64,000 nt of DNA, from contig CAZZFT010000007.1 in assembly GCA_964653555.1 (NCBI GenBank), forward strand, positions 1 to 64,000, written 5' to 3'. The translations under genes and the position numbers were made by a program. Shown here in pieces: positions 1 through 7,950 of this stretch. This stretch comes from JAHEJV01 sp964653555. GTDB lineage: Bacteria; Myxococcota_A; UBA9160; SMWR01. The notes beneath the pieces are model-generated. The model was not told where the DNA came from and ran no database searches. It saw nothing but the letters and a program-made list of their open reading frames with translations. Each line of letters opens with the position of its first letter. Position 1 is the stretch's first letter.

Positions 1-1
1 C

Positions 2-571
2 GGCGTGTTCTCGATCTTCGACCTCTTCGATCTCAGCGCCGACTCCTCGGACCTGATCAACACGGATTTCTGGGGCGGCATCAGCCTCTCCGGGCGGAAG
101 GACTGGCTCTCGGGGCAGATCCGCGTCTACCACCAGAGCTCGCACCTGGGCGACGAGTTCCTGCTGCACAACGACGTCAAGCGGGTGAACGTGAGCTACG
201 AGGGGGCGGATCTCCTGCTCTCCGCCGACGTACGGACCTGGCTGCGCGTCTACCTCGGCGGCGGCGGAATCTTCCACTCCACGTCGAATCTGGATCCGTT
301 CTCGATCCAGGCCGGCGCCGAGCTCCAGAGCCCCGTCGCCTACCTCTCCGGCATCGTCCGGCCGATCGCGGCCTTCGACTACCAGTCGGCCGAGCAGCTC
401 GACTGGCACGAGAACATCAGCGTCGCCGCCGGTTTCCAGATCGAGAGTCCACGCCTCTCGCGGGTGCGCCTGCAGATCCTCGGCGAGTTCTTCACGGGCA
501 ACTCGCCGGACGGCCAGTTCTTCGTGCATCGCATCAAGTACGCCGGCATCGGCGCCCACATTCACTTCTAA
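2..571 (+). CDS. DUF1207 family outer-membrane-type protein, 5' end outside window
   Basis: This is the C-terminal 189 codons of a gene that begins before the window. The protein is rich in aromatic and glycine residues in an alternating pattern and ends in an aromatic residue (HIHF), as outer-membrane beta-barrels do. It aligns almost residue for residue with the C-terminal half of the next gene (shared YHQSSHLGDEFLL, DPFSIQAGAE and YAGIGA), so the two are tandem paralogues. The family is DUF1207, whose function is unknown. An outer-membrane role is inferred from the barrel-like composition. The N-terminal half and any signal peptide cannot be seen. Confidence 0.8.
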   Translation, partial: GVFSIFDLFDLSADSSDLINTDFWGGISLSGRKDWLSGQIRVYHQSSHLGDEFLLHNDVKRVNVSYEGADLLLSADVRTWLRVYLGGGGIFHSTSNLDPFSIQAGAELQSPVAYLSGIVRPIAAFDYQSAEQLDWHENISVAAGFQIESPRLSRVRLQILGEFFTGNSPDGQFFVHRIKYAGIGAHIHF

Positions 572-625
572 CCATCGGACGGATACGTGTACCTCCGAGT
601 CTCCGAGGCCGATAGCCTCTCGCGC

Positions 626-1717
626 ATGAACGGCCCGGGCTTTGCGCGGCTCGCCCCGGCGCTCGTGCTGCTGGTGGCGGCGGCGGTGGGCGCGTCGCCC
701 GAGGACGAGCGCCTGGCCGGCTACGCCACCGCGGTGATCGAGCGCGACCTCGGCCTCCAGGTGGTGAGCATCGACGTCCGCGACGGAGTGGCGCGGGTGG
801 TGGTCGAGGCGCTGGGCGACCAGCCCGCCGAGCGGGTGGCGGCGGCCCTCACGCAGATCGAGGGGATCGAGCGCGTCGAGGTGTCCGAGCAGAGCGGAGA
901 CGGGCTCGCGAATCCCGCCGCCTCCGCCGAAGAGGAGCCGCAGGAGGACCACGAGCCCGACGTGGAGCCATTCCCCCGCGTCGAGCTCTTCGCCCCGCTG
1001 ATCGCCGACCCGCGCCAGCCCCGCTTCGCCGTCTCCTATCAGCGCTACATCGACGATGAGGAGCTGGGAAACGTCGCCAGCGCGAACTTCGGCGAGACCT
1101 TCGCGCTGCTGGGCGGGCCCGTGGGCGACGGCCGCTGGGAGTTCGGGATCCTGGGCGGCGTGTTCTCGATCTTCGACATGGACGCCGAGTCCTTCGATCT
1201 CGTGAACGCCGACTACCTGGGAGGCCTCACCGCCTCCGGGCGCCGGGGCTGGCTCTCGGGACAGGTCCGCCTCTACCACCAGAGCTCGCACCTGGGCGAC
1301 GAGTTCCTGCTGCGCACCCGCACGAACCGCATCAATCTGAGCTACGAGGGCGTGGACCTGCTGGCCTCGGCCGACGTGCAGCCCTGGCTGCGCATCTATC
1401 TCGGCGGCGGCGCGATCTTCCACTCGGAGCCGAGCCTCGATCCGTTCTCGATCCAGGCCGGCGCCGAGATCCAGAGCCCCGCCACCTACCTGGACGACGT
1501 GGTCCGGCCGATCGCGGCGCTCGACTACCAGTCGGCCCAGGAGCGGCACTGGCACGAGAACCTCAACATCGCCGCCGGCATCCAGCTCGAGAACCCGGCC
1601 ATCTCAGGGCTGCGCCTGCAGCTACTCCTCAACTTCTTCACCGGCAGCTCGCCCAACGGCCAGTTCTACGAGCGGCACATCCGCTATGCCGGCATCGGCG
1701 CGAACCTGTACTTCTAG
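626..1717 (+). CDS. Exported BON-like plus DUF1207 protein
   Basis: This is a 363-residue protein. ATG at 626 is chosen over the in-frame GTG at 587 because it starts directly at a signal peptide (hydrophobic stretch about residues 9-22, cleavage near VGAS). Residues about 27-88 look like a BON domain, with conserved Gly/Val spacing and ending near IERVEV. An acidic Pro/Glu-rich linker follows, and residues about 115-363 match DUF1207, ending in an aromatic residue (NLYF) like an outer-membrane barrel. BON domains usually contact membranes or envelope polymers. The gene lies 55 nt after its paralogue in the same direction, so they probably form an operon. The substrate or role is unknown. Confidence 0.8.
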   Translation: MNGPGFARLAPALVLLVAAAVGASPEDERLAGYATAVIERDLGLQVVSIDVRDGVARVVVEALGDQPAERVAAALTQIEGIERVEVSEQSGDGLANPAASAEEEPQEDHEPDVEPFPRVELFAPLIADPRQPRFAVSYQRYIDDEELGNVASANFGETFALLGGPVGDGRWEFGILGGVFSIFDMDAESFDLVNADYLGGLTASGRRGWLSGQVRLYHQSSHLGDEFLLRTRTNRINLSYEGVDLLASADVQPWLRIYLGGGAIFHSEPSLDPFSIQAGAEIQSPATYLDDVVRPIAALDYQSAQERHWHENLNIAAGIQLENPAISGLRLQLLLNFFTGSSPNGQFYERHIRYAGIGANLYF

Positions 1718-1721
1718 ACGC

Positions 1722-1918
1722 GGACGGAACGGAGCCGCGAGCAGCGCCACCGACGTCTGCCGCGCGTCTTCGTCCCAGTGTTCGAGCCCGTAGTCGATCC
1801 GCGCCCCCTCGCGCGCCGGCGTGAAGGTCGAGAACAGGCGATCCGACCAGGAGACGAGGTTCCCGTAGTTGGCGTCGGTGAGGCGCGGGTCCAGCGAATG
1901 ATGGACCTTGTGGAAGCT
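1722..1918 (-). pseudogene. Remnant of a sterol desaturase / fatty acid hydroxylase gene
   Basis: In one minus-strand frame this stretch reads as the C-terminal end of a fatty-acid-hydroxylase superfamily (sterol desaturase) protein. It has the last histidine cluster HKVHH, then SLDPRLTDANYGN, WSDRLFSTFTP and IDYGLE, in the order typical of the family. The two earlier His clusters and all membrane segments are missing. Upstream of the HKVHH motif the frame has no family similarity, and downstream it runs without a stop into the antisense of the DUF1207 gene. I read it as a truncated remnant, or an assembly join. It is too short to be an active diiron enzyme. Confidence 0.65.
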
Positions 1919-2024
1919 CGATCGGGCCGCGCGGTGTCCGGGGCGCTCTCCATTTCGCCGTCTCGCTCGGGAGAACGCGGCGGAGGGGCGCCGCGTTACG
2001 CGTCGGCCGATTCCCTGGGGCGCT

Positions 2025-3038
2025 CTACTCCGGCTCGCCCACCTGGAGCAGCTGCTTGCCGCGGTTGGCTCCGGAGAACAGGCGCAGGAAGGTCTTCGGC
2101 GCGTTCTCGATCCCGTGCTGCACGTCCTCGCGGTGGGCGATCTCGCCCGCCTGTACCCACTTCGCGAGCTGCGCGGCGCCCTCGGCGAAGCGCGCGGCGT
2201 AGTCGAGCACGATCAGCCCCTCCATGCGGCCGCGCTGACGCACCAGGTTCATCAGGTTGCGGGGCCCGGGCGGCGGCTCCTTCTCGTTGTAGCCGGAGAT
2301 GCCGCCGCACAACACGATCCGCGCGCGCAGCGCGATGCGCGCGAGCACGGCGTCGAGGATCTCCCCGCCCACGTTGTCGAAGAAGACGTGGATGCCGTCG
2401 GGACACAGCGCGTCGAGACGCGCCGGCACGTCCTCGCTCTTGTAGTCGATCGCCGCCTCGAGGCGCGCCGCGTCGCGCAGCCAGCGGCACTTCTCCTCGC
2501 CGCCGGCGATGCCGATCACGCGCGCGCCGCGGATGCGCGCGATCTGCGCGGCCACCGAACCCGTCGCGCCCGCGGCGCCCGACACCACGATCGTCTCACC
2601 GGGCTGGGGCGCCCCGATGTCGAGCATGCCGAAGTAGGCGGTGAGCCCGGTGATGCCGAGCACGCCCAGGGGCCAGGTGAGCGGCGTGCCGGAGGGGATC
2701 GGCGTGGCGCGCCCCTTGCCGGCGAGGGCGTACTCCTGCCAGCCGAACAGACCCTGGACGAAGCTGCCGACCGGGAAGTCCGGATCGCGGGACTCGATCA
2801 CCTGTCCCACGGCGCCGGCGCGCATCACCTCGCCGAGCCCGACGGGCGGGATGTAGCTCGGTCGGTCCTCCATCCAGCCGCGCATCGCGGGGTCGAAGGA
2901 CAGATAGAGATTCTTGACCAGGATCTCGCCGGGACCGGGCTCGGAGACCGGGACCTCGCGGAGCTCGAAGTTCGCCTCGCCGACCATGCCGTCGGGGCGT
3001 GCGGCGAGGAGCCACTGGCGGTTGGTGCGATCAGGCAT
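2025..3038 (-). CDS. NADP-dependent oxidoreductase, MDR superfamily (CurA / leukotriene B4 dehydrogenase type)
   Basis: This 337-residue, full-length medium-chain reductase is of the zinc-free MDR type that reduces the double bond of alpha,beta-unsaturated ketones with NADPH. The N-terminal GroES-like half contains FDPAMRGWM near residue 48, typical of the CurA/PTGR family. The Rossmann half carries the nucleotide-binding loop SGAAGATGS around 153-161. Further family motifs are FFDNVGGE and CGGISGYN. No structural-zinc cysteine cluster is seen. It is a single gene read away from the DUF2255 gene, with about 70 nt between them. The physiological substrate cannot be deduced. Confidence 0.88.
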   Translation of the reverse strand: MPDRTNRQWLLAARPDGMVGEANFELREVPVSEPGPGEILVKNLYLSFDPAMRGWMEDRPSYIPPVGLGEVMRAGAVGQVIESRDPDFPVGSFVQGLFGWQEYALAGKGRATPIPSGTPLTWPLGVLGITGLTAYFGMLDIGAPQPGETIVVSGAAGATGSVAAQIARIRGARVIGIAGGEEKCRWLRDAARLEAAIDYKSEDVPARLDALCPDGIHVFFDNVGGEILDAVLARIALRARIVLCGGISGYNEKEPPPGPRNLMNLVRQRGRMEGLIVLDYAARFAEGAAQLAKWVQAGEIAHREDVQHGIENAPKTFLRLFSGANRGKQLLQVGEPE

Positions 3039-3110
3039 GGGCGGGACCTCCGGGGCGCTGCGGCCATTCTCGTCGTGTGCGGGTCTCGGCGCAATGCGGA
3101 TCGCGCCGGG

Positions 3111-3518
3111 TCAGCGCGCCGTCAGCTCGAGCACGGTCGGCTCGCGCATCCGCAGCGCGCTCATCACGCGCTGCAGGAGGCCGTACTTCTCCCGGAACGC
3201 CTGCTCGACGCGGGCGGCGAGCTCGGGATCGTCGATCTCGCGGGCCGCCACCGCCTGCTCCCGATCTCCGGCGCGCAGTGCGACCGGCGAGCCGCGCCGG
3301 ATGTTGGCGAGCCAGCGCGAGTCGTTGGTGCGGACGTAGCCGCGCCCGTCGAGGACGGTGATCCAGACGCTCGTCTCGCGGCGCTCGCCGTCCTCGTCGT
3401 CGGTGAGGATCTGGACGACCTGGATGTCGGCGAAGGGCGTCCAGTCCGCCTGGGCCCGGGCCGCCGCGCCCGCGCCGACTCCGACGAGCAGAAGCACCAT
3501 CCAAGCAGTCGACTTCAC
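3111..3518 (-). CDS. Exported DUF2255-like protein
   Basis: This is a 135-residue protein. GTG at 3518 is chosen because it is preceded by a strong ribosome site (GGGAGGAAGG, about 3521-3530) and begins a clear signal peptide (hydrophobic residues 6-20, Ala-rich cleavage site). The mature part has the DUF2255 pattern: YVRTNDSRWLANIRRGSPVALRAGDRE, a short conserved strand region, then a helix ending in REKYG. DUF2255 proteins resemble small split-barrel, nitroreductase-associated folds and have no proven function. A Sec signal is unusual for the family and suggests a periplasmic form. The family call is by motif resemblance only. Confidence 0.65.
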   Translation of the reverse strand: MKSTAWMVLLLVGVGAGAAARAQADWTPFADIQVVQILTDDEDGERRETSVWITVLDGRGYVRTNDSRWLANIRRGSPVALRAGDREQAVAAREIDDPELAARVEQAFREKYGLLQRVMSALRMREPTVLELTAR

Positions 3519-3673
3519 GACCTTCCTCCCTGTTCGGTCACCGCCGTGGGCAACCGGCGTGGCGCCGTCCGGAGGGCCGACGCGAGGCCCGCAGGCGCGA
3601 ATGCTGTTGACCCGTTTCGCCCCGAGCGGCGACACTGGGTGCAATCGGGAAGGGGCTCTTGCTGTCGCCCCGC

Positions 3674-3707
3674 ACGCGGAGCCAACGGCCTGCCGTTGGC
3701 TCCGCGT
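3674..3707. terminator. Perfect 16-bp inverted repeat downstream of yheU
   Basis: The arms ACGCGGAGCCAACGGC and GCCGTTGGCTCCGCGT are perfectly complementary around a 2-nt centre, giving a very stable hairpin. It sits 21 nt beyond the stop of the minus-strand yheU gene and before the DUF2255 gene. That position suits a transcription end or mRNA-protecting hairpin. There is no U-tract on either side, so a classic intrinsic terminator is uncertain. Confidence 0.5.
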
Positions 3708-3727
3708 CACCGCCGCCAGCGACCCGC

Positions 3728-3946
3728 TCATGTCGCGACCAGGGTCGTCGTCTCGCTCTCCGGATCGAAGACGATCCGCACGTCACCTCGGGCGAGCTGG
3801 ACCATCACGTCCGCCACCTTCTGCTCGAGCGAGCGTTCGACGGCGCCGTAGTCGGTGCCGTCGCGCGTGACGAACTCCTCGACCAGCGCCCGCAGCAGCT
3901 CGCGCGGAAGCGCGTCGGGCGGCACCTCGACCGGCTCCGCGCTCAT
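3728..3946 (-). CDS. YheU family protein
   Basis: This 72-residue protein matches the small YheU family (PF06794) along its whole length. The core LLRALVEEFVTRDGTDYG followed by SLEQKVADV is the family signature. The function of YheU is unknown. The start ATG (3944-3946) overlaps the stop of the upstream aminotransferase in an ATGA arrangement and is preceded by GGAGGCGGAG, so the two genes are almost certainly translated together. Family assignment is confident. A link to the aminotransferase's role is only contextual. Confidence 0.85.
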   Translation of the reverse strand: MSAEPVEVPPDALPRELLRALVEEFVTRDGTDYGAVERSLEQKVADVMVQLARGDVRIVFDPESETTTLVAT

Positions 3947-5304
3947 CGCTCCGCCTCCAACCGCTCCAGGGCGCTCGCGAAGCGCACGATCATCTCGTCG
4001 ATCTCCTCTTCGCTGGCGACCAGGGCGGGCGAGAAGCCGAAGGTGTCGCCGGCCATCATCCGGCACACCACGCCCTCCTCCAACAGGTGGTGGAACAGGC
4101 GCGCCGCGACCCCGCGCGCCGGGTCGAAGGGCTCTCCCGTCTCCGGATCGGCCAGCTCGACTGCGGCGATCATCGCCACGCCGCGCACCTCGCCCACGAG
4201 CGACCGGTCGGCGAGCCGCTCGCGCAGCCCCTTCTGGAGCCGCGCGCCGAGCGACTCGGCGCGCTCGATCAGCCCCTCCCGCTCGAGCAGCTCGAGATTG
4301 GCGAGCGCCGCGGCGGCCGACACCGGGTGACCCGAGTAGGTGTAGCCGTGGGCGAAGGAGGGAGTTCCCGGCGCCTCGAGCACCTCCGCCACGCGCTGCC
4401 CGACCAGACACGCGGACAGCGGCGCGTAGCCGCTGGTGAGCCCCTTGGCCAGCGTGACCAGATCGGGCTCGATGCCGAAGCGCTCGCCGCCGAGCCAGTG
4501 CCCCAGGCGACCGAAGGCGCAGATCACCTCGTCGGCGATGAACAGGATGTCGTGCCGGCGCAGGATCGGCTGGATCGCCGCGAAGTAGCCCTCGGGCGGG
4601 ACGAGCACGCCGCCCGCTCCCATCACCGGCTCGGCCAGGAAGGCGGCCACCGTCTCGGGGCCTTCGCGCTCGAGCGTCTCCTCGAGCTCGCGGGCGAAGG
4701 CGAGGCTGTGGGCCGCGTCGTCGGCTCCGCCGCAGCGCGGGGCGCGCAGCGCGATGAATTCCGGCAGCGGCGGACCGAAGCTCTCATGCAGACCGGGCAG
4801 CCTGCTGGCGCTGCCGGCGCCGAGCGTCGAGCCGTGGTAGCCGCGCTCGCGCACCAGCACCCGGGTGCGCCCGGGGCGTCCCTTCGCCCGGTGGTAGAGG
4901 CGCGCGAGCTTGAGCTGGGTCTCGTTGGCGTCGGATCCCGAGAGTCCGAAGAACACCCGCCGCGCGCCGGCGCCCAGGCGCTCGACGAGGCGTTCGGCGA
5001 GCCGCGCACCGACGTCGCTGCCGAGCGGGCCGAAGGAGTGGTAGAAGGGGAGGCGCCGGGCCTGCTCCGCCATCGCATCGGCGATCTCGCTGCGGCCGTA
5101 GCCCGCGTTGACGCACCACAGGCCCGCGTTGGCGTCTAGGTACTCGCGCCCGCGCACGTCGCGCAGCCACACGCCGCGCGCCTCGCGCATCAGCGTCGCG
5201 CCGTCCCGGGAACGCTCGGCAACCCGGGCGAAGGGGTGGATCGCGACGCGGCGGTCGGCCGCCTCGAGGGCGTCGGCGCTCCAGGGCCATCGCTCACTGC
5301 TCAT
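3943..5304 (-). CDS. Class III pyridoxal-phosphate aminotransferase
   Basis: This 453-residue protein is a complete class III (omega) aminotransferase. These enzymes move an amino group from an amine or omega-amino acid to a keto acid such as pyruvate. Visible features are the GLWCVNAGYG substrate region (61-70), the phosphate-binding GSD (123-125), IADEV with Asp258, which pairs with the pyridine nitrogen, and TLAKG with Lys287 as Schiff-base lysine. The family includes beta-alanine- and putrescine-pyruvate aminotransferases, and the exact substrate cannot be named. It is the first gene of a two-gene unit with yheU and is divergent from metF, with a 56-nt shared promoter region. Confidence 0.88.
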   Translation of the reverse strand: MSSERWPWSADALEAADRRVAIHPFARVAERSRDGATLMREARGVWLRDVRGREYLDANAGLWCVNAGYGRSEIADAMAEQARRLPFYHSFGPLGSDVGARLAERLVERLGAGARRVFFGLSGSDANETQLKLARLYHRAKGRPGRTRVLVRERGYHGSTLGAGSASRLPGLHESFGPPLPEFIALRAPRCGGADDAAHSLAFARELEETLEREGPETVAAFLAEPVMGAGGVLVPPEGYFAAIQPILRRHDILFIADEVICAFGRLGHWLGGERFGIEPDLVTLAKGLTSGYAPLSACLVGQRVAEVLEAPGTPSFAHGYTYSGHPVSAAAALANLELLEREGLIERAESLGARLQKGLRERLADRSLVGEVRGVAMIAAVELADPETGEPFDPARGVAARLFHHLLEEGVVCRMMAGDTFGFSPALVASEEEIDEMIVRFASALERLEAER

Positions 5305-5360
5305 GCGGTTCGCTCCGTGGTCCGATCTGTCCCTATACTGCTTGGCCCCCAGGGGCTCCG

Positions 5361-6227
5361 ATGCACATCGCCGAACTCTACCGCCGAAAACGACCCGTCT
5401 TCTCCTTCGAGTTCTTCCCGCCGAAGACCGACGTCGGCGTGAAGTCCCTGTTCCGCGCCCTGGAGGAGCTGGCGCGCCTCGAGCCCGACTTCGTTTCCGT
5501 GACGTGCCCGCTCGACAAGCCGCGGCGCCCGCTCACCTTCGAGCTGGTGGCCCGGATCCAGCGCGAACTGGGGATCGAGGCGATGGCCCATCTCGTGACG
5601 GTGCTCTACTCGCGCGACGAGGTGCAGGGGGTGCTGGAGGGTCTACGCCGCGACGAGATCGACAACGTGCTCGCGCTGCGCGGAGACCTGCCCGAGCAGG
5701 TGCCCGCCGGCGCGCTGCACGACTTCCCCCATGCCTCGGACCTGGCGCGCTTCACCCGCGGCTTCGGCTTCTCGGTGGGCGGCGCCGCTCATCCCGAGAT
5801 GCATCCCGACTCGACGGACTGGCAGGGCGAGATGGCGGGAGCGCGGGCGAAGGTGGAGGCGGGCTGCGAATTCCTGGTGACCCAGCTCTTCTTCGACAAC
5901 GCCGACTATTTCGCCTACGTCGACCGGGCCCGGAGCGCGGGCATCGAGGTGCCGATCGTGCCCGGGATCATGCCCGCCACCAGCGTCGGGGGCATCCGCC
6001 GGATGGCGGCGATGAACGGCAACCGCATCCCCGAGGTGCTCGGCGAGGAGCTCGCGCGCGTCGAGGGCGACGACGACGCGGTCGCGGCGGTGGGCGTCGC
6101 CTACGCGACGCGCCAGTGCGAGGAGCTGCTCGAGCGCGGCGTCCCCGGCGTGCACTTCTTCACGCTGAACCGCTCGCCGGCCACGCGCGAGATCCTGACG
6201 AACCTGCGCGCGAAGGGCGTCGCCTAA
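5361..6227 (+). CDS. metF: Methylenetetrahydrofolate reductase
   Basis: This 288-residue cytosolic flavoprotein reduces 5,10-methylene-THF to 5-methyl-THF, the methyl donor for methionine synthesis. The length is normal for bacterial MetF. Family motifs include FSFEFFPPKT near the N-terminus (catalytic Glu in FEFFPP), the FAD and folate-barrel segments around SVTCPLD and MAHL, LALRGDLP, and QLFFDN. It lies alone on its strand, divergent from the aminotransferase. Its TAA stop overlaps the antisense TAG stop of tupC, so the two transcription units converge with no spacer. Confidence 0.93.
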   Translation: MHIAELYRRKRPVFSFEFFPPKTDVGVKSLFRALEELARLEPDFVSVTCPLDKPRRPLTFELVARIQRELGIEAMAHLVTVLYSRDEVQGVLEGLRRDEIDNVLALRGDLPEQVPAGALHDFPHASDLARFTRGFGFSVGGAAHPEMHPDSTDWQGEMAGARAKVEAGCEFLVTQLFFDNADYFAYVDRARSAGIEVPIVPGIMPATSVGGIRRMAAMNGNRIPEVLGEELARVEGDDDAVAAVGVAYATRQCEELLERGVPGVHFFTLNRSPATREILTNLRAKGVA

Positions 6228-7297
6228 GCCCCTCCGTCGGCCCGCTCGGAGGCCGGCATCCAGTGCACGCGCTCGGGGCGGACGGACAGCGACACGGGGT
6301 CGCCGACCGAGAGCGTGCGCGCCAGACCGCGACCGGCGAGCAGGTGGGTGGAGAGCCGGTGCCCCGCCCAGTGCACCGCCACGTGGGTGGCGATGCCGTC
6401 GTCGACCAGGCTCTCGACGACGCCCTTCCCGATCGGCTCGCCCTCCCCGCGCCCCACGTCCAGCTTGAGGTGCTCGGGGCGGATCCCGATCCATCCCACC
6501 TCGCCGGCGGGCGGCACCGACGCCAGGGGCACCCGGTGCTCATCGTCCACGCGGGCGGTGCCGCCGGCCTCGGCCTCCGCGGGCAGCCGGTTCTCCATCC
6601 CGACGAGGCGCGCGACCTCCGGATCGCCGGGGCGCGCCAGCACCTCCGCGCGCGGTCCCACCTGGCGCAGGCGGCCTTCGATCAGCACCGCGATCCGATC
6701 GGCGAGCAGGAGCGCCCGGCGCAGGTCGTGGGTGACCACCGCCACCGCGACGCCGGTCTGCGCGATCGCGCGGCGCAGGTCGCGGGTCAGGGCCGCCTGC
6801 CCCGCAGCGTCCAGATCGTCGTAGGGCTCGTCCAGGAGCAGCGCCGCGGGCTCGAGGGCGAAGGCGCGCGCCAGCGCCAGCCGGCGCAGCTCGCCCCCCG
6901 AGAGGGTCGCCGCGCGGCGCGCCGCGAGGTGGGCGATGCCGAAGCGCTCGAGCTCCGCCCGCGCGCGCGCGTGGGACGCGCGCCGGCCGAGCGGACCGCC
7001 GAGCAGGCCCGCGCGCGCGTTGTGGGCCACGCTGCCGGCGAGCGCCGCGGGGCGCTGGAAGACCAGCGTCACGGCTCCGACGCCACGGCGCTCGATCGCC
7101 CCGCTGCGCGGCGCCTCGAGCCCGGCGAGCGCGCGAAGGAGCGTGCTCTTCCCCGCCCCGTTCGGACCGATCACGGCGAGCACCTCGCCGCGGCGGAGCG
7201 ACAGCTCCTCCACGGCGAGCCGGAACGAGCCGCCTCGCGAGGTGTGCAGCACCTCCACTCCGCGCGCGACGAGAACGGCCTCGGGGCCCGCCGTCAT
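6224..7297 (-). CDS. tupC: Tungstate ABC transporter, ATP-binding subunit with C-terminal TOBE-like domain
   Basis: This is a 357-residue protein. The ATPase domain has Walker A GPNGAGKST (44-52), Q-loop FQRPA, signature LSGGE, Walker B ALLLDEP and switch THD. About 110 further residues include GIRPEHLKLD and SVRPERVHW, the TOBE-type oxyanion-binding regulatory module seen in molybdate and tungstate importers. The ATG overlaps the permease stop (ATGA). It powers uptake of the oxyanion caught by TupA. The specificity comes from the neighbouring TupA, not from this protein. The stop codon overlaps that of metF on the opposite strand. Confidence 0.86.
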   Translation of the reverse strand: MTAGPEAVLVARGVEVLHTSRGGSFRLAVEELSLRRGEVLAVIGPNGAGKSTLLRALAGLEAPRSGAIERRGVGAVTLVFQRPAALAGSVAHNARAGLLGGPLGRRASHARARAELERFGIAHLAARRAATLSGGELRRLALARAFALEPAALLLDEPYDDLDAAGQAALTRDLRRAIAQTGVAVAVVTHDLRRALLLADRIAVLIEGRLRQVGPRAEVLARPGDPEVARLVGMENRLPAEAEAGGTARVDDEHRVPLASVPPAGEVGWIGIRPEHLKLDVGRGEGEPIGKGVVESLVDDGIATHVAVHWAGHRLSTHLLAGRGLARTLSVGDPVSLSVRPERVHWMPASERADGGA

Positions 7298-7950
7298 CGG
7301 CGTCCGCCGAGCTGCACCGCCGTGAGCAGTCCCGCGAGCACGGCCATCAGACCCAGCAGCACGGCGGCGAGGCCGATCGCGGCCTCGAAGGCGCCCATCT
7401 GCGTGTACATCAGGATCGCCGTGGTGAGCACGCGCGTCTCGCCGGCGAGGTTGCCGCCCACCATCATCACCGCGCCCACCTCGGAGAGGATGCCGCCCAG
7501 CGCGACGATCACGGCGGCGAGCAGGCCGACGCGGATCTCGCGCAGCAGGAGCCACAGCCGCCAGGGCGCCGGGACGCCGAGGGTGCGCACCTGGAGCTCC
7601 CAGTCGTCGGCGAGGGAGCCCGCCGCCGCCACCGTGATGCCGACGACGAGCGGCAGGGCGATCACCACCTGGGCGAGCACCATCGCGGTGGGGGTGTACA
7701 TCCAGCCGAGCGGGCCGAGCGGACCGCTGCGCCACAGGAGCAGCGCCACCAGCAGACCCACGACCACCGGCGGCGCCCCCATGCCCGAGTTCACCGCCGA
7801 CACGAGCAGCGCGCGGCCGGGAAAGCGCCGCCGCCCGAGGGCGATGCCGATCGGCAGCCCGATCAGCAGCGCGATCGCCAGCGCCGCGCCGCACACGCCG
7901 AGCGTGCGCAGCGTGATCTCGATCAGCTCCCCCCGTCCGAGCCCGGTCAC
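7294..7950 (-). CDS. tupB: Tungstate ABC transporter, permease
   Basis: This 218-residue inner-membrane protein has about five or six hydrophobic segments and a binding-protein-dependent permease core. The cytoplasmic coupling loop reads AAAGSLADDWELQVRTLGVP, close to the EAA motif, followed by EIRVGLLAAVIVALGGILSEVGAVMMVGGN, the TupB signature. The start is GTG at 7950 and overlaps the tupA stop in a GTGA arrangement. With TupA and TupC it forms a complete importer. Length and topology match the family. Confidence 0.88.
   Translation of the reverse strand: MTGLGRGELIEITLRTLGVCGAALAIALLIGLPIGIALGRRRFPGRALLVSAVNSGMGAPPVVVGLLVALLLWRSGPLGPLGWMYTPTAMVLAQVVIALPLVVGITVAAAGSLADDWELQVRTLGVPAPWRLWLLLREIRVGLLAAVIVALGGILSEVGAVMMVGGNLAGETRVLTTAILMYTQMGAFEAAIGLAAVLLGLMAVLAGLLTAVQLGGRR

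Noticed and set aside
1908..3851. 647-codon plus-strand frame over the oxidoreductase and DUF2255 genes
   Set aside because: It has no family resemblance; the minus-strand proteins with motifs explain the region.
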